Below, piece by piece: positions 34,079-46,729 of a DNA stretch of 64,000 nucleotides. The stretch covers positions 434,001 to 498,000 of the forward strand of contig JAJJXM010000049.1 in the NCBI GenBank assembly GCA_024516155.1, given 5' to 3'. The translations under genes and the position numbers were made by a program. Position 1 is the first letter of the stretch. Every line of letters starts with the position of its first letter. Source of the stretch: Pyronema omphalodes (taxonomy: Eukaryota > Ascomycota > Pezizomycetes > Pezizales > Pyronemataceae). Below the pieces are notes generated by a model, which had not been told where the DNA came from, made no database searches, and saw nothing but the letters and a program-made list of their open reading frames with translations.

Positions 34079-34812
34079 TAGGGATGCACACGAGACGAGA
34101 CGAGACGAGACCGAGCTTGGTCTCGAGACGTCTCGTCTCGTGGGATTTTGGTCTCGTAAGTCTCGGGACGTCTCGAGCGTCTCGGCGAGACGCTCGAGAC
34201 TTTTTGCCAAACAAAAAAAAAAATGGAAAAATTCAAAAGAACAAATAAAAGAACTCAAAAAAGAAACTACAATTCTTCCGAATATTGCATTTTCCAATTC
34301 CTTTCCTCTTCGACATCCCCTATTTCCTAGTCATTAAAATAGGTAACTCAGTAAATAAAAAAAGTACAAAAAAATCACAATTCCTCCGAGTATTGCCTTT
34401 CTGGATTTTTCTGTTTCTTGTGCTCTTCCATCTCCCAATCATAAACCTCGGGGAGTCCATTCCAACTTTTGATGAGGAGTACTGCGGTTGTAGTTTTGCC
34501 TAGCAAGCGATTCCCATTCTTTAGGATAAGAATTTTCACATTAGAACAACCCTAGCACTCAGCCTGCTAGCTCGTAGTATGGCTTCTGATGCTATCTGAA
34601 ACTCCATGAATTATGTATATTTTTTCTTTTTTTTTTTGTAATTTTTCCAAATTTTTACATATATTTCCTAAGTCTCGAAAAGTCTCGAGCTTATCTCGAG
34701 CTTTTGAGAAAAAAGTCTCGAGACGTCTCGTCTCGTGAAAATCTGGTCTCGTTGGTCTCGAGACTAAAGCTCGAACTCTCGTCTCGAGCCGCTCGTCTCG
34801 TGTGCATCCCTA
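34079..34812. mobile_element. hAT-like MITE
   Basis: 734 bp bounded by the inverted repeats TAGGGATGCACACGAGACGA and its complement, with perfect 8-bp target duplications TATATTCC on both sides. An 8-bp duplication and TAGGG(A/G)TG-type ends are typical of the hAT superfamily. Both subterminal regions (34090-34200 and 34675-34800) are packed with CGAGAC/GTCTCG words in both orientations, as expected for transposase-binding arrays. The middle is AT-rich and non-coding, so it must be mobilised in trans. Confidence 0.9.
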
Positions 34813-34820
34813 TATATTCC
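34813..34820. repeat. 8-bp target duplication, right
   Basis: TATATTCC directly after the MITE, identical to 34071-34078. Confidence 0.9.
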
Positions 34821-36655
34821 ATTTTCCATGCAGCTTACAGATCTTGAATAAGGTGTTATGACTCGGAATAGCTATCTATGAATATGAAAGACCAGCTTTT
34901 GTCTATGGTGTTGTTTCAATTCAACTAGCTTGATTAGATATCTGTATTGACGGCTTCTTGAGCTTCCATGTATCCATTCTCATTACCATCTCGGCTGTCG
35001 ATATTATGGACTTCAAGTTTCGGGGAATGCTTTTCCAAACATCATCGAGCTATCTTTTGTAAAACAAGATAAAGGCCAATACCCATCGCTTCTGAACACA
35101 GACAACCCGAACAGATATGATAAGTATCCTCTTTAAGCTCGCGGATGGTAAAACTATCGCCAAGTTTAATCATCACGGCAAGATGTTCGTTACCCCCGTT
35201 ATATCCTTACACCACCACCACCATCATTCGCAACGATGTGGCAAAAGAACCAATAATAGAAAGACAGTGATATCATGTAATGGTAATACGATAGCCAATT
35301 CCAAACCAAGTTCCTTGTATCTGGTTCATGAATCCAGCAAGATGATCAAGACTCAAGCGCAAATACTATGAGTAAATATTGAACACTGGTTTGTGATATT
35401 TTAGGCTGCTTTGGGGGGAAAGGATTACCCTTTGAATCTGTGGTTTCTTTGTTTCGAAGATATAATCAGTGGTCTCTGGGTGGCGGGGGACTTCCTTCTG
35501 TGCTGAATCTTTAACGCACGTGACCATTGGAAAGACAACAGGATTTCAGCACAGATTCCAGATTAGCCGCGCACATGTTATTACCATGCTAGAAATGCAT
35601 GCTTGATCACAATTGTCATATACAGTGAACAATCTATTTTATAACGAGCCTTCGTTGTGCTTTTGCTGGGCCCTACGGCACGTGATACCAGTGATATACT
35701 ATAAGTCACCATGCCATTCTGGCTCGTAAATTCCTCGATTTCCCATTCTCTTGTCTCCAGGTAGATTACCTAGGCGCTCTCTGTTATTAAAATATAGAAT
35801 CGTATCTTTTATTCATCCTTGTTGTCCTAAACGGAAGAACCAGGTTCGGCAAGACTCTGAGGCGCAGCATCTTCTCTATGCGCATTAGTGAAATACCACT
35901 CTTTATTCGTACAAATATTTCCTAAGTCTGTGTATATTTGTATAAACTGCGTCTCTAACTACGCTGAAGTAATTTTAGCAATTGCCGATTTGAGTATACT
36001 CTCCGGACTTACTCGTGCACTATTGGTGAAGGGCTCTCACTAGCATGCAGCACACTTTTTATTTTCCTCCCCTCAAATGAATATTTCATAAATAAATGAT
36101 ACATGATTGAAATCCTGGAATTTTTTTAGAAACCTAAGGACTGGCTGTATTGAGATGTAACTTGTTGGCTGGTATTCTTGAACTTTAGAGTCCCGGGAAC
36201 TGGAGTCGTACCGAACACCCGAAAACTGATCACCGAAATTTTCAGGCAATGATAGGTTGTAGTTCTTAGACATAATTAATGGACACCACGATATTCAAAG
36301 TGGTCTTAAACTCTGGCGAAGCGTTGACTACTACATACATACGTAGAAAAAAATATGGAACTGAACGTTTGGCTGAATCCACAATTTAGATATAAGTAAA
36401 ACCTAGAAGAGATGAGTCAATACGCACTGTTTAGCTTGAAAATAACCGTATTAATTTTCAGTTTACATCAATATTCTATATTCCTAGGCTCCTAGCTATC
36501 CGTGTTGGAGCGAACACGCTCTTGCGTTGGTTTTGGCAGCCACCAGGCAAAAGTGATACCCTTTCAACACAGACATATTCCATCTCCATCTAGCTCCATT
36601 ACCACGTCTCCACTCTTTATTTCTCTTGTTTTGCTCAATATTTCAAGCGCGCAAG

Positions 36656-39202
36656 ATGCTGGTCGAATCAACCTCCTCCGTAACAGAACTTAAAGCTGCA
36701 GTTTGTCTTCTTCTCTCAGGTATGGTTAATCAGAACTAATCTATTAATATCAGCTCTTGCGTACCCGAAAGAGCGCGCGCTACCATCGCCAAGTTAAACC
36801 TCCCGCACATGTGCACCGAAAAAACTCGGTTGTTGCGCCTCCCCCAACACACGATGATCGCCTTGCTTCGGAGCTCCTACATCTTGCCGGACTCCATGAT
36901 GATGATCCTGCCATGTCTTCTCCGGAGCCAGTTGAATGGAATTGGCCTTCACAGCAGTCGTCAGATGAAGTGGTGCACGACATTAGTCTTACTGTTGATC
37001 GCCGCGGAAGAATGCGTGTTATTCAGGATCCTATTGAGTTGGAGTTAACTTCCGATCCTATTTCTAGGACATTAACGCCGGTAGATTTGGAGCGCAAAGA
37101 TACCGTACAAGACTTTGGTGAAGTTCATAAGCCCAGTGGAAAAGGGTTTATTACAGCTGGTGGGAGAAAACTTTATCCTATTACTTCAATGTCGGGAAGG
37201 TTTTTGCGATCTACGCTGCTGGTAGAGAAATGGAGGCGGGGATTGAAATTTCCGGAGCGTCCAAAAGAAATTCTACTAAAGAAACATAAAGATTGGCTTG
37301 AACTGTTTGATAAAGACCTCTTGCACGAGCTTCCTCGAGCTGAACGAAGACTGAGTTTGGTAAGTTGAAAAGCTATGATATTTATTTTATGCTGATACTT
37401 TTTAGAGTAATACACAGCATCGGATCTTTGAGACCAGGGAAAATTCAGAAGGGATTGACCGTGATCCTCCGCCGGTTGCTGATGAAGATGTCCGTCCAGT
37501 TCTAAAAAGCTGTGGATCAACGGAACGGCAACCCAAAGGCTCTATAATAACAAAAACTCCCGCCCGGAGGAGACAATGCAGGAAAAAACGTTCTGCTCCG
37601 AAGGGGAACGTAAGCTGTGGTCCAGAGGTTGAGATCACAACTGAATGCATCAGGCCGCAAAAGACTTGCAACCAAGAGCAAGAAAGAAGTCTTCCACAAC
37701 TGGATCTTACGACCACTAATGATGAAAACAGAATAGACCAGAAAAAATCAGCCGATGCCCACCAGAAATTCCCAGTAAAGCAGCTACCTGCAACTGAGAG
37801 AACTGAAACCCCACACAGACCCATGGGAAGTCGCATGAAACAACAAAAAGCCCTAGAAATGGAGATAAGCGGTACTCCTAATGAAACAAGAGACACGGTT
37901 GAAACAACATGTTCCGAAACCCTCCAGGTACCATCACATTCACCATGCGTTAAGCCGGCAAAAGTCAACTCTGACGATATTTTGAACACCCAACAAAATA
38001 TACCTTCTCCACAAAAGGATCATCCTGTACGTCCAGTTAATCCTCACCCATTCCTCGAAGAGATCGAAAGCGACGAGGAAAACGTAAGTCCAACCCCCCC
38101 CCCCCCCTCCATCCTCCCCCGCCCTCCCATAGTTTTCATGGTCAGCTAACCCTCCTAGAACCACTGCCGTCTCCGACCTGTGCTCCAACGTCTTGAGCTT
38201 ACCTCTGCCCCCAGACTCCCTATTACTCCATCAAAATGCATCCAGTCAGCCCAAATCATGCGTCTGGCTCTTCACGACTCCTCTTTCACACCTGATAACA
38301 ATATGCGAGCACCACCAACCCCAAAGGTAAACGAACCATTCATAAGACCTTCTATCGGTACTCCATCTCGACGTCAGCCTCAGAGTCGTGCTATTAAGAA
38401 CCCACCAACGCCGCCCCCATCAAGTCCTCCATCAATGATCTCGTTTTATCGAACGCGCACCAAAACTAATAATGCAACTACGTTCAATCCACCGTCACGA
38501 GTTACAGTCGACGAAGACCTCTTGACCACCGAGAGGGGTCCAGAAAGAGCGGCTGTATCTGATGTTACAGAGCCATATTTTATCCCCCACTCTCCAGGCC
38601 ATGACCAGCATAGGGGCTACATAAATACCGCTTTACAACAATTCAATTCTCGACCGCATGAACTTCCTTTCCATAACAACATCCATACGACTACCATCCA
38701 TTCTTCACCCATTCGAACCAAGACCGGATTATCGTCACACTGGAAAACACCTACTCAAACACGAAAACCACGTGAAAAAGATAATGGAGATAACGGCGAG
38801 CGTCTAAAAGCAGGTTCCTTCTCTGCCTTTGGAAGTTCAGAGGTGGGTATGGCGAAATTGGATTTGTCTCGATCGCCGACGAAAAGGACGGGCACGAGTT
38901 TATATAAGAAGGCTTTTAAGCCTCCGGTTGCTGGAGGTACACCAGGGGCGCTGGTGGTGAAGAAAGTGGGAGGAGTAACGGTAACAAGGTATCCTACTCA
39001 GGCTGCTGCCGTCGCAGGGCTACAGGGGAGAAGTGGTACTAGAAGTGTGAAGAGGCAGAAGACTATTGCGGAGTTGTGTAGGGCAACCAGTACTGCTGGT
39101 AAGAGGACTGTGGCTAAAGATGGGGAATCAATTCAAAAGAGGAGGAAAACTGAAGTCGCGGCGGAGGGAAATAATTTCAAGGCGGTTAGGGATGCTTGGT
39201 GA
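36656..39202 (+). CDS. Large disordered protein of unknown function, 783 aa
   Basis: Four exons: 36656-36679, 36754-37359, 37406-38083, 38159-39202, total 2352 nt; all phases close. The first exon (MLVESTSS) is inferred from a GTAACA donor; without it the long frame has no ATG nearby. Only one part looks folded: about residues 125-205 (GKGFITAGGRKLYPITSMSG, RFLRSTLLVEKWRRGLKFPE, LELFDKDLLHELPRAERRLS). The rest is rich in Pro, Ser, Thr and Lys with many SP/TP sites (PTPPPSSPPS, LSRSPTKRTGTSLYKKAF) and basic C-terminal patches (SVKRQKTIAEL, KRRKTEVAAE). This composition suggests a nuclear, phosphorylated, chromosome- or cell-cycle-linked protein, but I recognise no named family. Confidence 0.78.
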
Positions 39203-39237
39203 GTGGTGAGTGGTGAGTGGTGAGTGGTGAGTGGTGG
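39199..39237. repeat. GGTGAGT tandem repeat over the stop codon
   Basis: Five to six GTGAGTG/GGTGAGT units. The TGA stop of the 783-aa gene is in the first unit, so unit gain or loss would not change the protein. Confidence 0.9.
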
Positions 39238-39726
39238 TGGGGTAAGTAGGGAACATTTATGGTGACTTTCTGTGATTGTGGGGATTTCTTTTCAGAACAT
39301 CATTGAGCACAACGGAATATATCGGAACATATTAGGATATCTACTAACATAAATGGAGGATATTAGAAATTTAGCATGTATGTAATTAGGCTTGTTTCAT
39401 TAGTTCCAATCGATCAATATTCAACTGCCCCCCCCCCCCCCTGTAAAAACAACCACCTTAGGTCATTGCCCTAAGAAAGGCACTAAGTACTATAAAGACC
39501 TTAAGATTACATACAATTAATCAACCACGTGCAACCATGCAAACGTGTGCACCCAATTACATATCTGCATACCCGGGTTGAAAATTTGCGGCTTGAGAAA
39601 CGGTTTTAATCGGGGTTCCTGGGGCTTGTAGATCCCGAGCTGTTGATACGATATAATCAACCTTGAATTAGAATTGTAAGAAAACCATCATCACCACCAC
39701 CACCAGGCAGACATTTCGATGGCACG

Positions 39727-39729
<3 letters not shown>

Positions 39730-39774
<45 letters not shown>
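39730..39774. repeat. Poly(T) run, 45 T
   Basis: Uninterrupted 45 T on the plus strand. Its exact length is likely to be unreliable in any assembly. Confidence 0.95.
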
Positions 39775-39775
<1 letters not shown>

Positions 39776-39808
39776 GTTCACACCCGTTTTGTTTTGTTAA
39801 AGTTGATT

Positions 39809-39892
39809 AACTTCCTAACTTCCTAACTTCCTAACTTCCTAACTTCCTAACTTCCTAACTTCCTAACTTCCTCAAACTTCCTACATAGGCCT
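39809..39892. repeat. AACTTCCT minisatellite
   Basis: About nine units of AACTTCCT, the first seven or eight perfect, then diverging (CTCAAACTTCCT). Confidence 0.95.
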
Positions 39893-40628
39893 AAAGCAAA
39901 AGAAACAGAAAAGAGAGACGCAAACAAAAAGGAGAAAGAAAAAGAAAAGACGTTACAGCGGGCTAGCGAGCAGATAGGCAGGTAAGCCATGATGCAAAAA
40001 TCGCAAAAAAAAAAAAAAGAGAAAGAAAAACGAAAAAAAAAAAATTGAAAAAAAAACCAAAATGATGGAAAAATATGGAATGAAAAATGAAACGAAAAAA
40101 AAAAAGACATATCGAAAAAAAAAGCTAACTCCATGGTATCACAAAAAAAAAGCACTAGAAAAAAAAAAAAAAAAAAAAAAAAAAAACATCCAATCCCTAT
40201 CCCCATTCCAATGCCATCCAATTCCAATCAGAATCGCAACCAGAATTAGATTGACAATCACAATTGCTTTCCCATTCCCATTCCCATTCCGATTTCCCAT
40301 TCCCTTTCCCTTTCCTAATTCCTCCCAACAAAAACAAAATAAAAAAAAAAAGTTATTTCCCTTTCCAAATACCCAGATCCCTCAAACTCCATCCGAAATA
40401 TACAGCACAACATAACGCAGCACAACACAACACAACACAACACAACACGACAACAATCACTTTTTTTTGGTCACCCTGTAGCAGCGGTCGAGGCCATGCG
40501 GGGTCAATAGTATCGAAGAAAACAAGAAAAACCAGATTGGAGAGCGGAGAGCAAAAAAACAAGTAGCTCAATCCAACTCAACTCAACAACTTCATAACAC
40601 CCGCTCTCCAGCTTACCACCTCATAAGC

Positions 40629-43567
40629 TTACCACCAACCCTTCTTCTCCTCCTTTTTTTCTTCCCCAGGAGTAAATCCATGTACTCTAACCCTGTACAA
40701 GCAAGTAAAATCCTCATTACCCCAATTCTCTCTAACGACCACAGCCACAATTCCAATTTTAACGCCCATCTGTTGAAAGTCCGTACTAAGCTCAAAGGAC
40801 TCAACACCGTCTTCTGCTCCACCTTCATAGATGACAGTATCGACCTTAACAAACTCCCGGGAGTTTTTATCGACTCTATAAACAGCGTCATTTGACTCCG
40901 GAGGTCCGGGGGCCATGATACGTTCCATAGCGTAAGGCTTCCCACTTTTCTCGGCCAAAGCAGCAGCACGACTTTCGACCAATGCACGCTCGGTTGCGTT
41001 CTTGATCTGAACCCAGAATTCAATCACCTTGGGAGCAGAACTGAAATCAGGTGCAAGAAGCTTAGGTGCGTGCTCAATCGTGAAATGTGTGGGGTAGATC
41101 TCCTCCGATAAACGGACTGCGAGAGTTCCGTAACCTCCGGGGAATGGCCAGCAGTCGCCGACATCGGTGGTAGGAAGGAGGGCGATAACAGGGGAGGGAG
41201 CGTGTCGTGATTCAAGACCGGGGAGAAGTTTGCCCCAGAGAGAGGATAGGGAGTTGCGTTTAGATCCGAATTCCCAGGAGGGACTGGTGAGGTAGGGCCA
41301 GACGGCGGCGCCGGTAATCTTGTTGGCGTAGTCGGGAATTTGGATACCGGCAGCTTGAGCTCCGGTGCCTTTGGTGGTGGCTGTGGTGGAAGAGACCTTC
41401 CTTGCGACTTGGGAGGCCACAGAGGAAGCGGCAGCAACAGCCGATTGTACAAGAGTTTCTTGGGCACGGTTGATAGATGATTGAAGGTTTTCGAGGTGGG
41501 CGTTTTGGTTCTTTTCAAGAGAGGATTCGAAAGATGTAAAGTGCTTCTTGAGGATAGGGTAAAGGGTAGTCTTCTCCCAGTTACGCTGGTATTCCTCTAG
41601 CTTGTCGACGACCATGGCCATGACTGTGTCAGATGTGAGTACAGCATCTGCAGGTAAAGCAGGTTCGGCGGATTTCTGTTTCTTGATAGCGGAATCGACA
41701 CGGTCATCGATGGTAGTACGAAGACGCTCTTCGTTTTCGGCCATGAATGTCTGCCATGAGGGAACTGCCCGGATGGAGTCAAGGTTGGCTTTCTTGAGTT
41801 CCTGAGAAAAGTGACGAGGGAAGAAGGTGTTGAAGAGGTCTTGGAGGGCAGTCTTAAAGGTATCCGAAATCTCAACGCTGCCATCAGGCTTAACTGTAGC
41901 TGCGAGAGAGGTTGGAAGAGCTGCTTTGACGGCATTGGTAACTTCCTCGCGGATTTGACGGGGACCAAGGATATCAGTTGGCTGCTTGCCGGCGGCCTTA
42001 GCAGCTTCTTGAGCTTTCCGAAGCTCTTCGGACATGGTTCTGCGGTAGGAGAGAGTGCTGCGTTGGAGATCGTCAAGTTGAGCCTGAAGGGATCTCAATA
42101 GAGATGCAGTCTCCTTAGATGTCTTTTCGGACATTGAGGCAGCAGAGCTAGAGTCGGCAGAGGCCTTGGATAATGCCGACTTTAGATCGGTGATACCCTC
42201 CTGGAACTTGTTTGATAATCTAGAGTCGACGGATCCTAGGTTTTGTTCCAATTCGAATAGACGGTCCACAAGATGCTGAATGTTGGTAACCGGTGCATTA
42301 GGAGGGCTGTAGGGTCCACCTAATGAATGACGACCCAGTGCACTCCAAGAATTCAAAAATATCATGGCAGATAAAATGGGAACCACGAGGAAAATAAATA
42401 CCACAAATGGATTCCATCCTGACATGCGTAATCCATCACGGAACGCAAAAAACCGTCTAAAGAATCTATCAAAGACATTTGGAGGGGCAGTATCAACTTC
42501 GTATGCATCAACAAGTGCAGTGGGTCTTTTCGGTCTCCTCTCTTGGTCCTTTTTAACACGCCGTCCACGAGTCTTCGGGGTATCAAGAGAATTTGAAACT
42601 GAATTTTCTTTGTCCCCAGGATGTAAATGGGGTGGATTGCTCTTGCCCCTTGTTGGTTTCCGCGGTGTTTTAGAAGTCACTGAACCACTAATACTTGGGT
42701 TTGGCGGGGCAGGAAGTACTTGAGGATCAGGTTTAACTACCCGATTCCTGGTGGATCGTCGTGGTGATGGTGCTGTGTCGAATGATTGGGCTGGGGTAAG
42801 GTTTTGGTAACCTGCGCTACGAGCCTTGCTAGCTTTGTCGATGCTAGGATAATGGGCCTCGGGGGCTGGTGTAGGTAGAGACTCGTGCATGTATGACATA
42901 TCGGGTTCATCCATGTCGTTATTGAAATCTGGAGTCCGTTCTACAACCTTCGAACCAACAGCCTGATCAATAACAAAGGGACTTGCAAAAGTCGCACTGT
43001 TGTCGACAGTAGACAAAGTTGAAAGTTCTGGTTGGACGTCTACAAGGCGTGTTAGCTCGGATAAGGCCGATAGCCAATGACAAAAAGCCTACCAATGGTG
43101 GTATCCTCCACGGTCCTTTCACGAGTCTCTCTCGAGCTAGCGCGGGTTGTTCTTGCTGGAGAAGGTGGCGGCATAGAGGCCACAACAGTTGGAGGTTGAT
43201 TCCTTTCTGCAATGGCTCGTGCTGCTGCTTCCTCTTGTTCTCTTTTCTCCAGCTCCGCCTTGAGTCTTGCATTCATCTCATTCTCTTTCGCTTGCATTCC
43301 CTCAGCCAGACGGACCCTGGTATCGGATAGGCGAGGTGGTTTGGGTACATTAGTGGCTTTCGAGCCGTAGGCGCTACTGGCCATGGGCGAAATGTACGGC
43401 AGGTCCTGGTTGGAAGGGGTAGTGGCTTTGGGCTTTGCCCCGCCCGCTGCTCCGCGGGGACGGCGGGCAGCAGGCGGTGTAGCTGCGTTGAACATGTCGG
43501 AAAACTGTTGAACTATGCGTGCAGTGTTATTAGCATCATGCTTCCGGGGTTCTTTTGAGGGGTGCAT
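40629..43567 (-). CDS. SUN-domain nuclear envelope protein (Sad1-like)
   Basis: Inner nuclear membrane protein that, with KASH partners, forms the LINC bridge and anchors the spindle pole body and chromosomes. Two exons on the complement, 43567-43093 and 43039-40629, total 2886 nt, 961 aa. Residues 1-360 are nucleoplasmic-type: disordered, basic, with a short Lys/Glu/Ala coiled-coil (RLAEGMQAKENEMNARLKAE) and KR-rich patches. One membrane span lies at about 367-388 (WNPFVVFIFLVVPILSAMIF), preceded by FFRRFFAFRDG. A long helical lumenal region (about 400-690) follows. The C-terminal SUN domain (about 730-955) includes GDCWPFPGGYGTLAVRLSEE, PTHFTIEHAPK, KVIEFWV and the closing CLYRVRVHGFTPG. 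It is longer than yeast Sad1, as in other filamentous fungi. Confidence 0.93.
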
Positions 43568-44919
43568 TTTATGAAGGAAGGGGCACAGAGACTATTGCAA
43601 CGGTATCGACAGGATCGGGGTCCGGGGGGGAGGGGGGTGGTAATACAGATGAATTATCTTGCGTCAAGCAAGTATTGTATGTAAGTATTAAAGAAATAAA
43701 AAACTGTCTTTGTTGATCAAGTGTTTGCTGTGTTATGTGGGTTGTCGTGTGGTCTAGTGTTGCATTATCCGCTCAGAAGTGGCAGTCTTTGTGTCGAGGG
43801 CGGTCGAGGGTTGAAACGCGATGGATTAGATTCGGTCGGGTTCAGGTGGAGGACAACCACAGATGCGCCGTGCGCTGAGGAGATTAGGGGCGGTATCGGC
43901 GGGGGCTGAGGTAGATTTGGAGGGACTGGCGACGGCGACTCGATGGTTACGGCGGGGCGTGGTAGGGCTTTCACCGTCGGAGCGTGCTCGTCGGTTTGCG
44001 TCTTTGCGGTCTTGGTGATGATATGGGTGGTGATGGGTGAGGTGTTTGTGGTTGCGGAGGTGGTTGTTCTAGCGGCTGCTGCTGCTGTGGTTGTCTGTTG
44101 TCCTCTCCTCCACGTCACTCTAACATCTCAGCCAACCACCGCAATGAAACCGTGAAACCGCAGCAAAAAACACGACAACCACCGAATGAGATCGCGTTCC
44201 GAGATTGGATTGTATCAATCCGCATCTGCCTTGGTTGATTTCCGCCGAGTTCCGTCCACCCCTCGGACGCCAGGAGGCGGCCATATCTACGACCTTTTCA
44301 AATCTACAAACTCTCCAAACCCACGATCGATCAACACTGGAAGGGAGCGAAAACATTGTTCAACGCCTCCAAAGGTCGCCGTCTACTTGCAGAACCTCTT
44401 TCTTCAGCACGTCAACAATGGACAAAACGCCCACATCAATGCGCGACGCAAAAAGCTTTCAATTCGGCTGGTGAGGGTGGAGATCCGGAAATCCAGCCAT
44501 CACGCAGCATCACGCAAAGCCAGCGCTTCTTCTGCAACGCCGCAAAGCCCGCAAAAGTATTTGTGGATGTCGCAGCGATGATAGGTAGCGACTTTCATGC
44601 GCGTTACATTCTTCTACACGGGCTACATGAACTCAGCGCGCTATGCACTCAGTGTGTTCTCCGGTCTTTCTCGCTCGTGACGAACCAACTCTCTAGGGAA
44701 CCCCCCCGTCTTGCATAGGACAAAAATACGCAAAACACCACTCAACTTGCCTGCACTGTCAGGTATCTGGTCGGGGCAAGTACCCAATTACCAAGCGTAA
44801 CGGGGTCTGTCAAAATGTTGAATGTTGAAACAATGCTTGCAAAACCTGCTTGTTTTGCTGTCAGGTCCATCAATCTCTGCCCGTCATCTCGATCGGCTCC
44901 GGAAGATGAACCGTTTCTG

Positions 44920-44935
44920 CCCCCCCCCCCCCCCC
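44920..44935. repeat. Poly(C) run, 16 C
   Basis: Uninterrupted C run. Confidence 0.95.
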
Positions 44936-45780
44936 ACCAGAGGGTTTGCCACTCAACTTGAAGAACATTGAAATACCCAAAATTCGGCAACAATTCTGCC
45001 GAGAAAAAAAGGCGAAAAAGTCGCGTGGATCTGCTAAACATAAGGCTTAAAATGACATTTGAGATCCCGGGGTGTGTCTGTGCTCTGAAGGGCCAAGCAG
45101 AGCAGGGTATCCACCTTCAGTGCGCAAAATCGTGAATCATGAATTTGGTCAAAACTCTAGGAATGGTTGGTCAAGTTCCAAGCCATTGGACTGGGGGGGT
45201 GGGTGGTCGTGGTGGCAGTAAGTAGTGGTGGTGGAGAAAGCATCGAGGAAGATACATATCAATATTCGCAACCCAGCCCAGAGCTCCAGAGCCCCACCTC
45301 AACTTGAACCTTGAACGCTCTTCGCTTTGTAAAGGATAATGTATGCATCCTTCAAGTCTCTAGAGTCTAAGCTACTCTCACCCGTCATAAAGGCGGGGTA
45401 GAGTAGAATATAGAGTAGAATAAATAACGGTGTATTGAATTCATCCGGATGCCTCATATCCATTTCATCCTGTTCATCCGGCGTTGAAGGCTATGATGTA
45501 TCAAACTACTCTTCTGTTTCACCGAGCTCAAGTTGCAGGCGCATGTACCGGTAAACATCAACGACTGGGACGTGGCATTTAATGCATCAAAAAAAAAAAA
45601 AAAAAAAACCTCTATCTGTCTATCTTACTTGGTCTTTCCCTCTATGTATGTGCAATGCAGCCTATTTCTTGTCTTGGGCTGTCTTCATGATTTGATTCAT
45701 CCGGCGGGGTATGTCCTGGGCAACTGGGCAACTGGGCAACCGGGTAGCTGGAGCCTGGGATAAGGGTAAAACCTTCACCT

Positions 45781-45818
45781 CCAACTCAACCTCAACCTCA
45801 ACCTCAATCTCAACCTAC
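45781..45818. repeat. (AACCTC)n microsatellite
   Basis: About six AACCTC units with one variant (AATCTC). Confidence 0.9.
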
Positions 45819-46169
45819 CATATCGTTTAAACATGGTATCTAGAGTTACTAACGTTTCACTCTCGGCTGATATCATCGTATCTAACTCCGGGTTGTGTTG
45901 TGTCTGGGTCTGATATCTGAAACATGACACACGGGATATCTTTCAATGCCTGAGTGAAATTTTGATTTTTTTGTATGTGCAATGTATGTGTATAGCAGAG
46001 ATTTTTGGTGCATGGGTTGCTTATTGGTATGTTATGGTAGGTAACCTAAACCTGAACCTTAAAATCAGTAGATACGGTAGATAGAGTACTGTGCATATAT
46101 AGGTCCTCGTTCAATGTTGGTGGAGAGATGGCTGGTATGCAGATAGATGCTGCTGCTGATGATGTCGAT

Positions 46170-46256
46170 GTAGTTTACTCCGTTTACCCCGTTTACTCCG
46201 TTTACCCCGTTTACACTGTTTACCCCCGTTTACTCAGTTTACACAGTTTACTCAGA
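46170..46256. repeat. GTTTACYCC minisatellite
   Basis: About nine units of the pattern GTTTAC(T/C)CC, drifting to GTTTACTCA/GTTTACACA on the right. Confidence 0.9.
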
Positions 46257-46374
46257 GCCTCAAACAGCAGAGGCACGAGTATCCGTCAAAAATACAAAAA
46301 AAAACAGTGCTTCCGCGAATCCTGTGAGTTCGGTTAGACTCATTTTTGAAAAAATAAATCAACGGGACTGTAAA

Positions 46375-46396
46375 CCCCCCCCCCCCCCCCCCCCCC
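46375..46396. repeat. Poly(C) run, 22 C
   Basis: Uninterrupted C run followed by CTCCCTCTC. Confidence 0.95.
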
Positions 46397-46564
46397 TCCC
46401 TCTCATCGCTTGTTCTTTATTAACTTCGATGTATGTATGCTGTCACGACTTATGTAGCAGAAGCTTGGCTTCCTTTTCTTTTACGTTTTGCTGAAAATGA
46501 CGCTGTGGCGACGTCGACATACATACATAGCGAGATCAGGGTTTCTGATGTACGGGTACGGTAC

Positions 46565-46599
46565 TGTATGTATGTATGTATGTATGTATGTATGTATGA
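46565..46599. repeat. (TATG)n microsatellite
   Basis: About eight TATG units. Confidence 0.95.
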
Positions 46600-46729
46600 A
46601 TGTGTGAAAAATTAAATGGAGCGTCTCTGTAGGAGGTAGGTAAGATTTTGAGAATGCGGATGCAATTGAATACTTCCCCGGAGATGGGTGGAGTAGAGTT
46701 TAGATGGAGGAAATATGTTGAATGGAGCC

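Larger units (their letters stand above)
32773..36655. other. Gene-free AT-rich region holding a hAT-like MITE
   Basis: 3.9 kb without a recognisable gene. Main content is the MITE at 34079-34812. Other frames are short and lack motifs; a CAC(His) run near 35211 is simple sequence. Confidence 0.55.
39203..40628. other. Simple-repeat intergenic region
   Basis: Between two convergent genes. Contains a C run (about 39429), a 45-T run (39730-39774), the AACTTCCT minisatellite (39809-39892), several A runs (longest about 28 A at 40159-40186), CCCATT units (about 40270-40315) and ACACA units (about 40404-40452). The open frames here are artefacts of these repeats. Confidence 0.75.

Noticed and set aside
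37402..37989. 195-aa antisense frame
   Set aside because: Antisense of exon 3 of the 783-aa gene, which has consistent splice phases.
39809..39892. Telomere-like repeat
   Set aside because: The AACTTCCT unit is not the TTAGGG type and lies between two housekeeping-type genes.
39847..40415. 126-aa and 117-aa frames rich in Phe or Lys
   Set aside because: Built from A/T homopolymers.
41024..42101. Frames overlapping the SUN-domain gene on both strands
   Set aside because: Out-of-frame shadows of the SUN gene.
43765..44718. Cluster of overlapping frames on both strands
   Set aside because: I could not join them into one phased model and saw no motif; a small gene remains possible.
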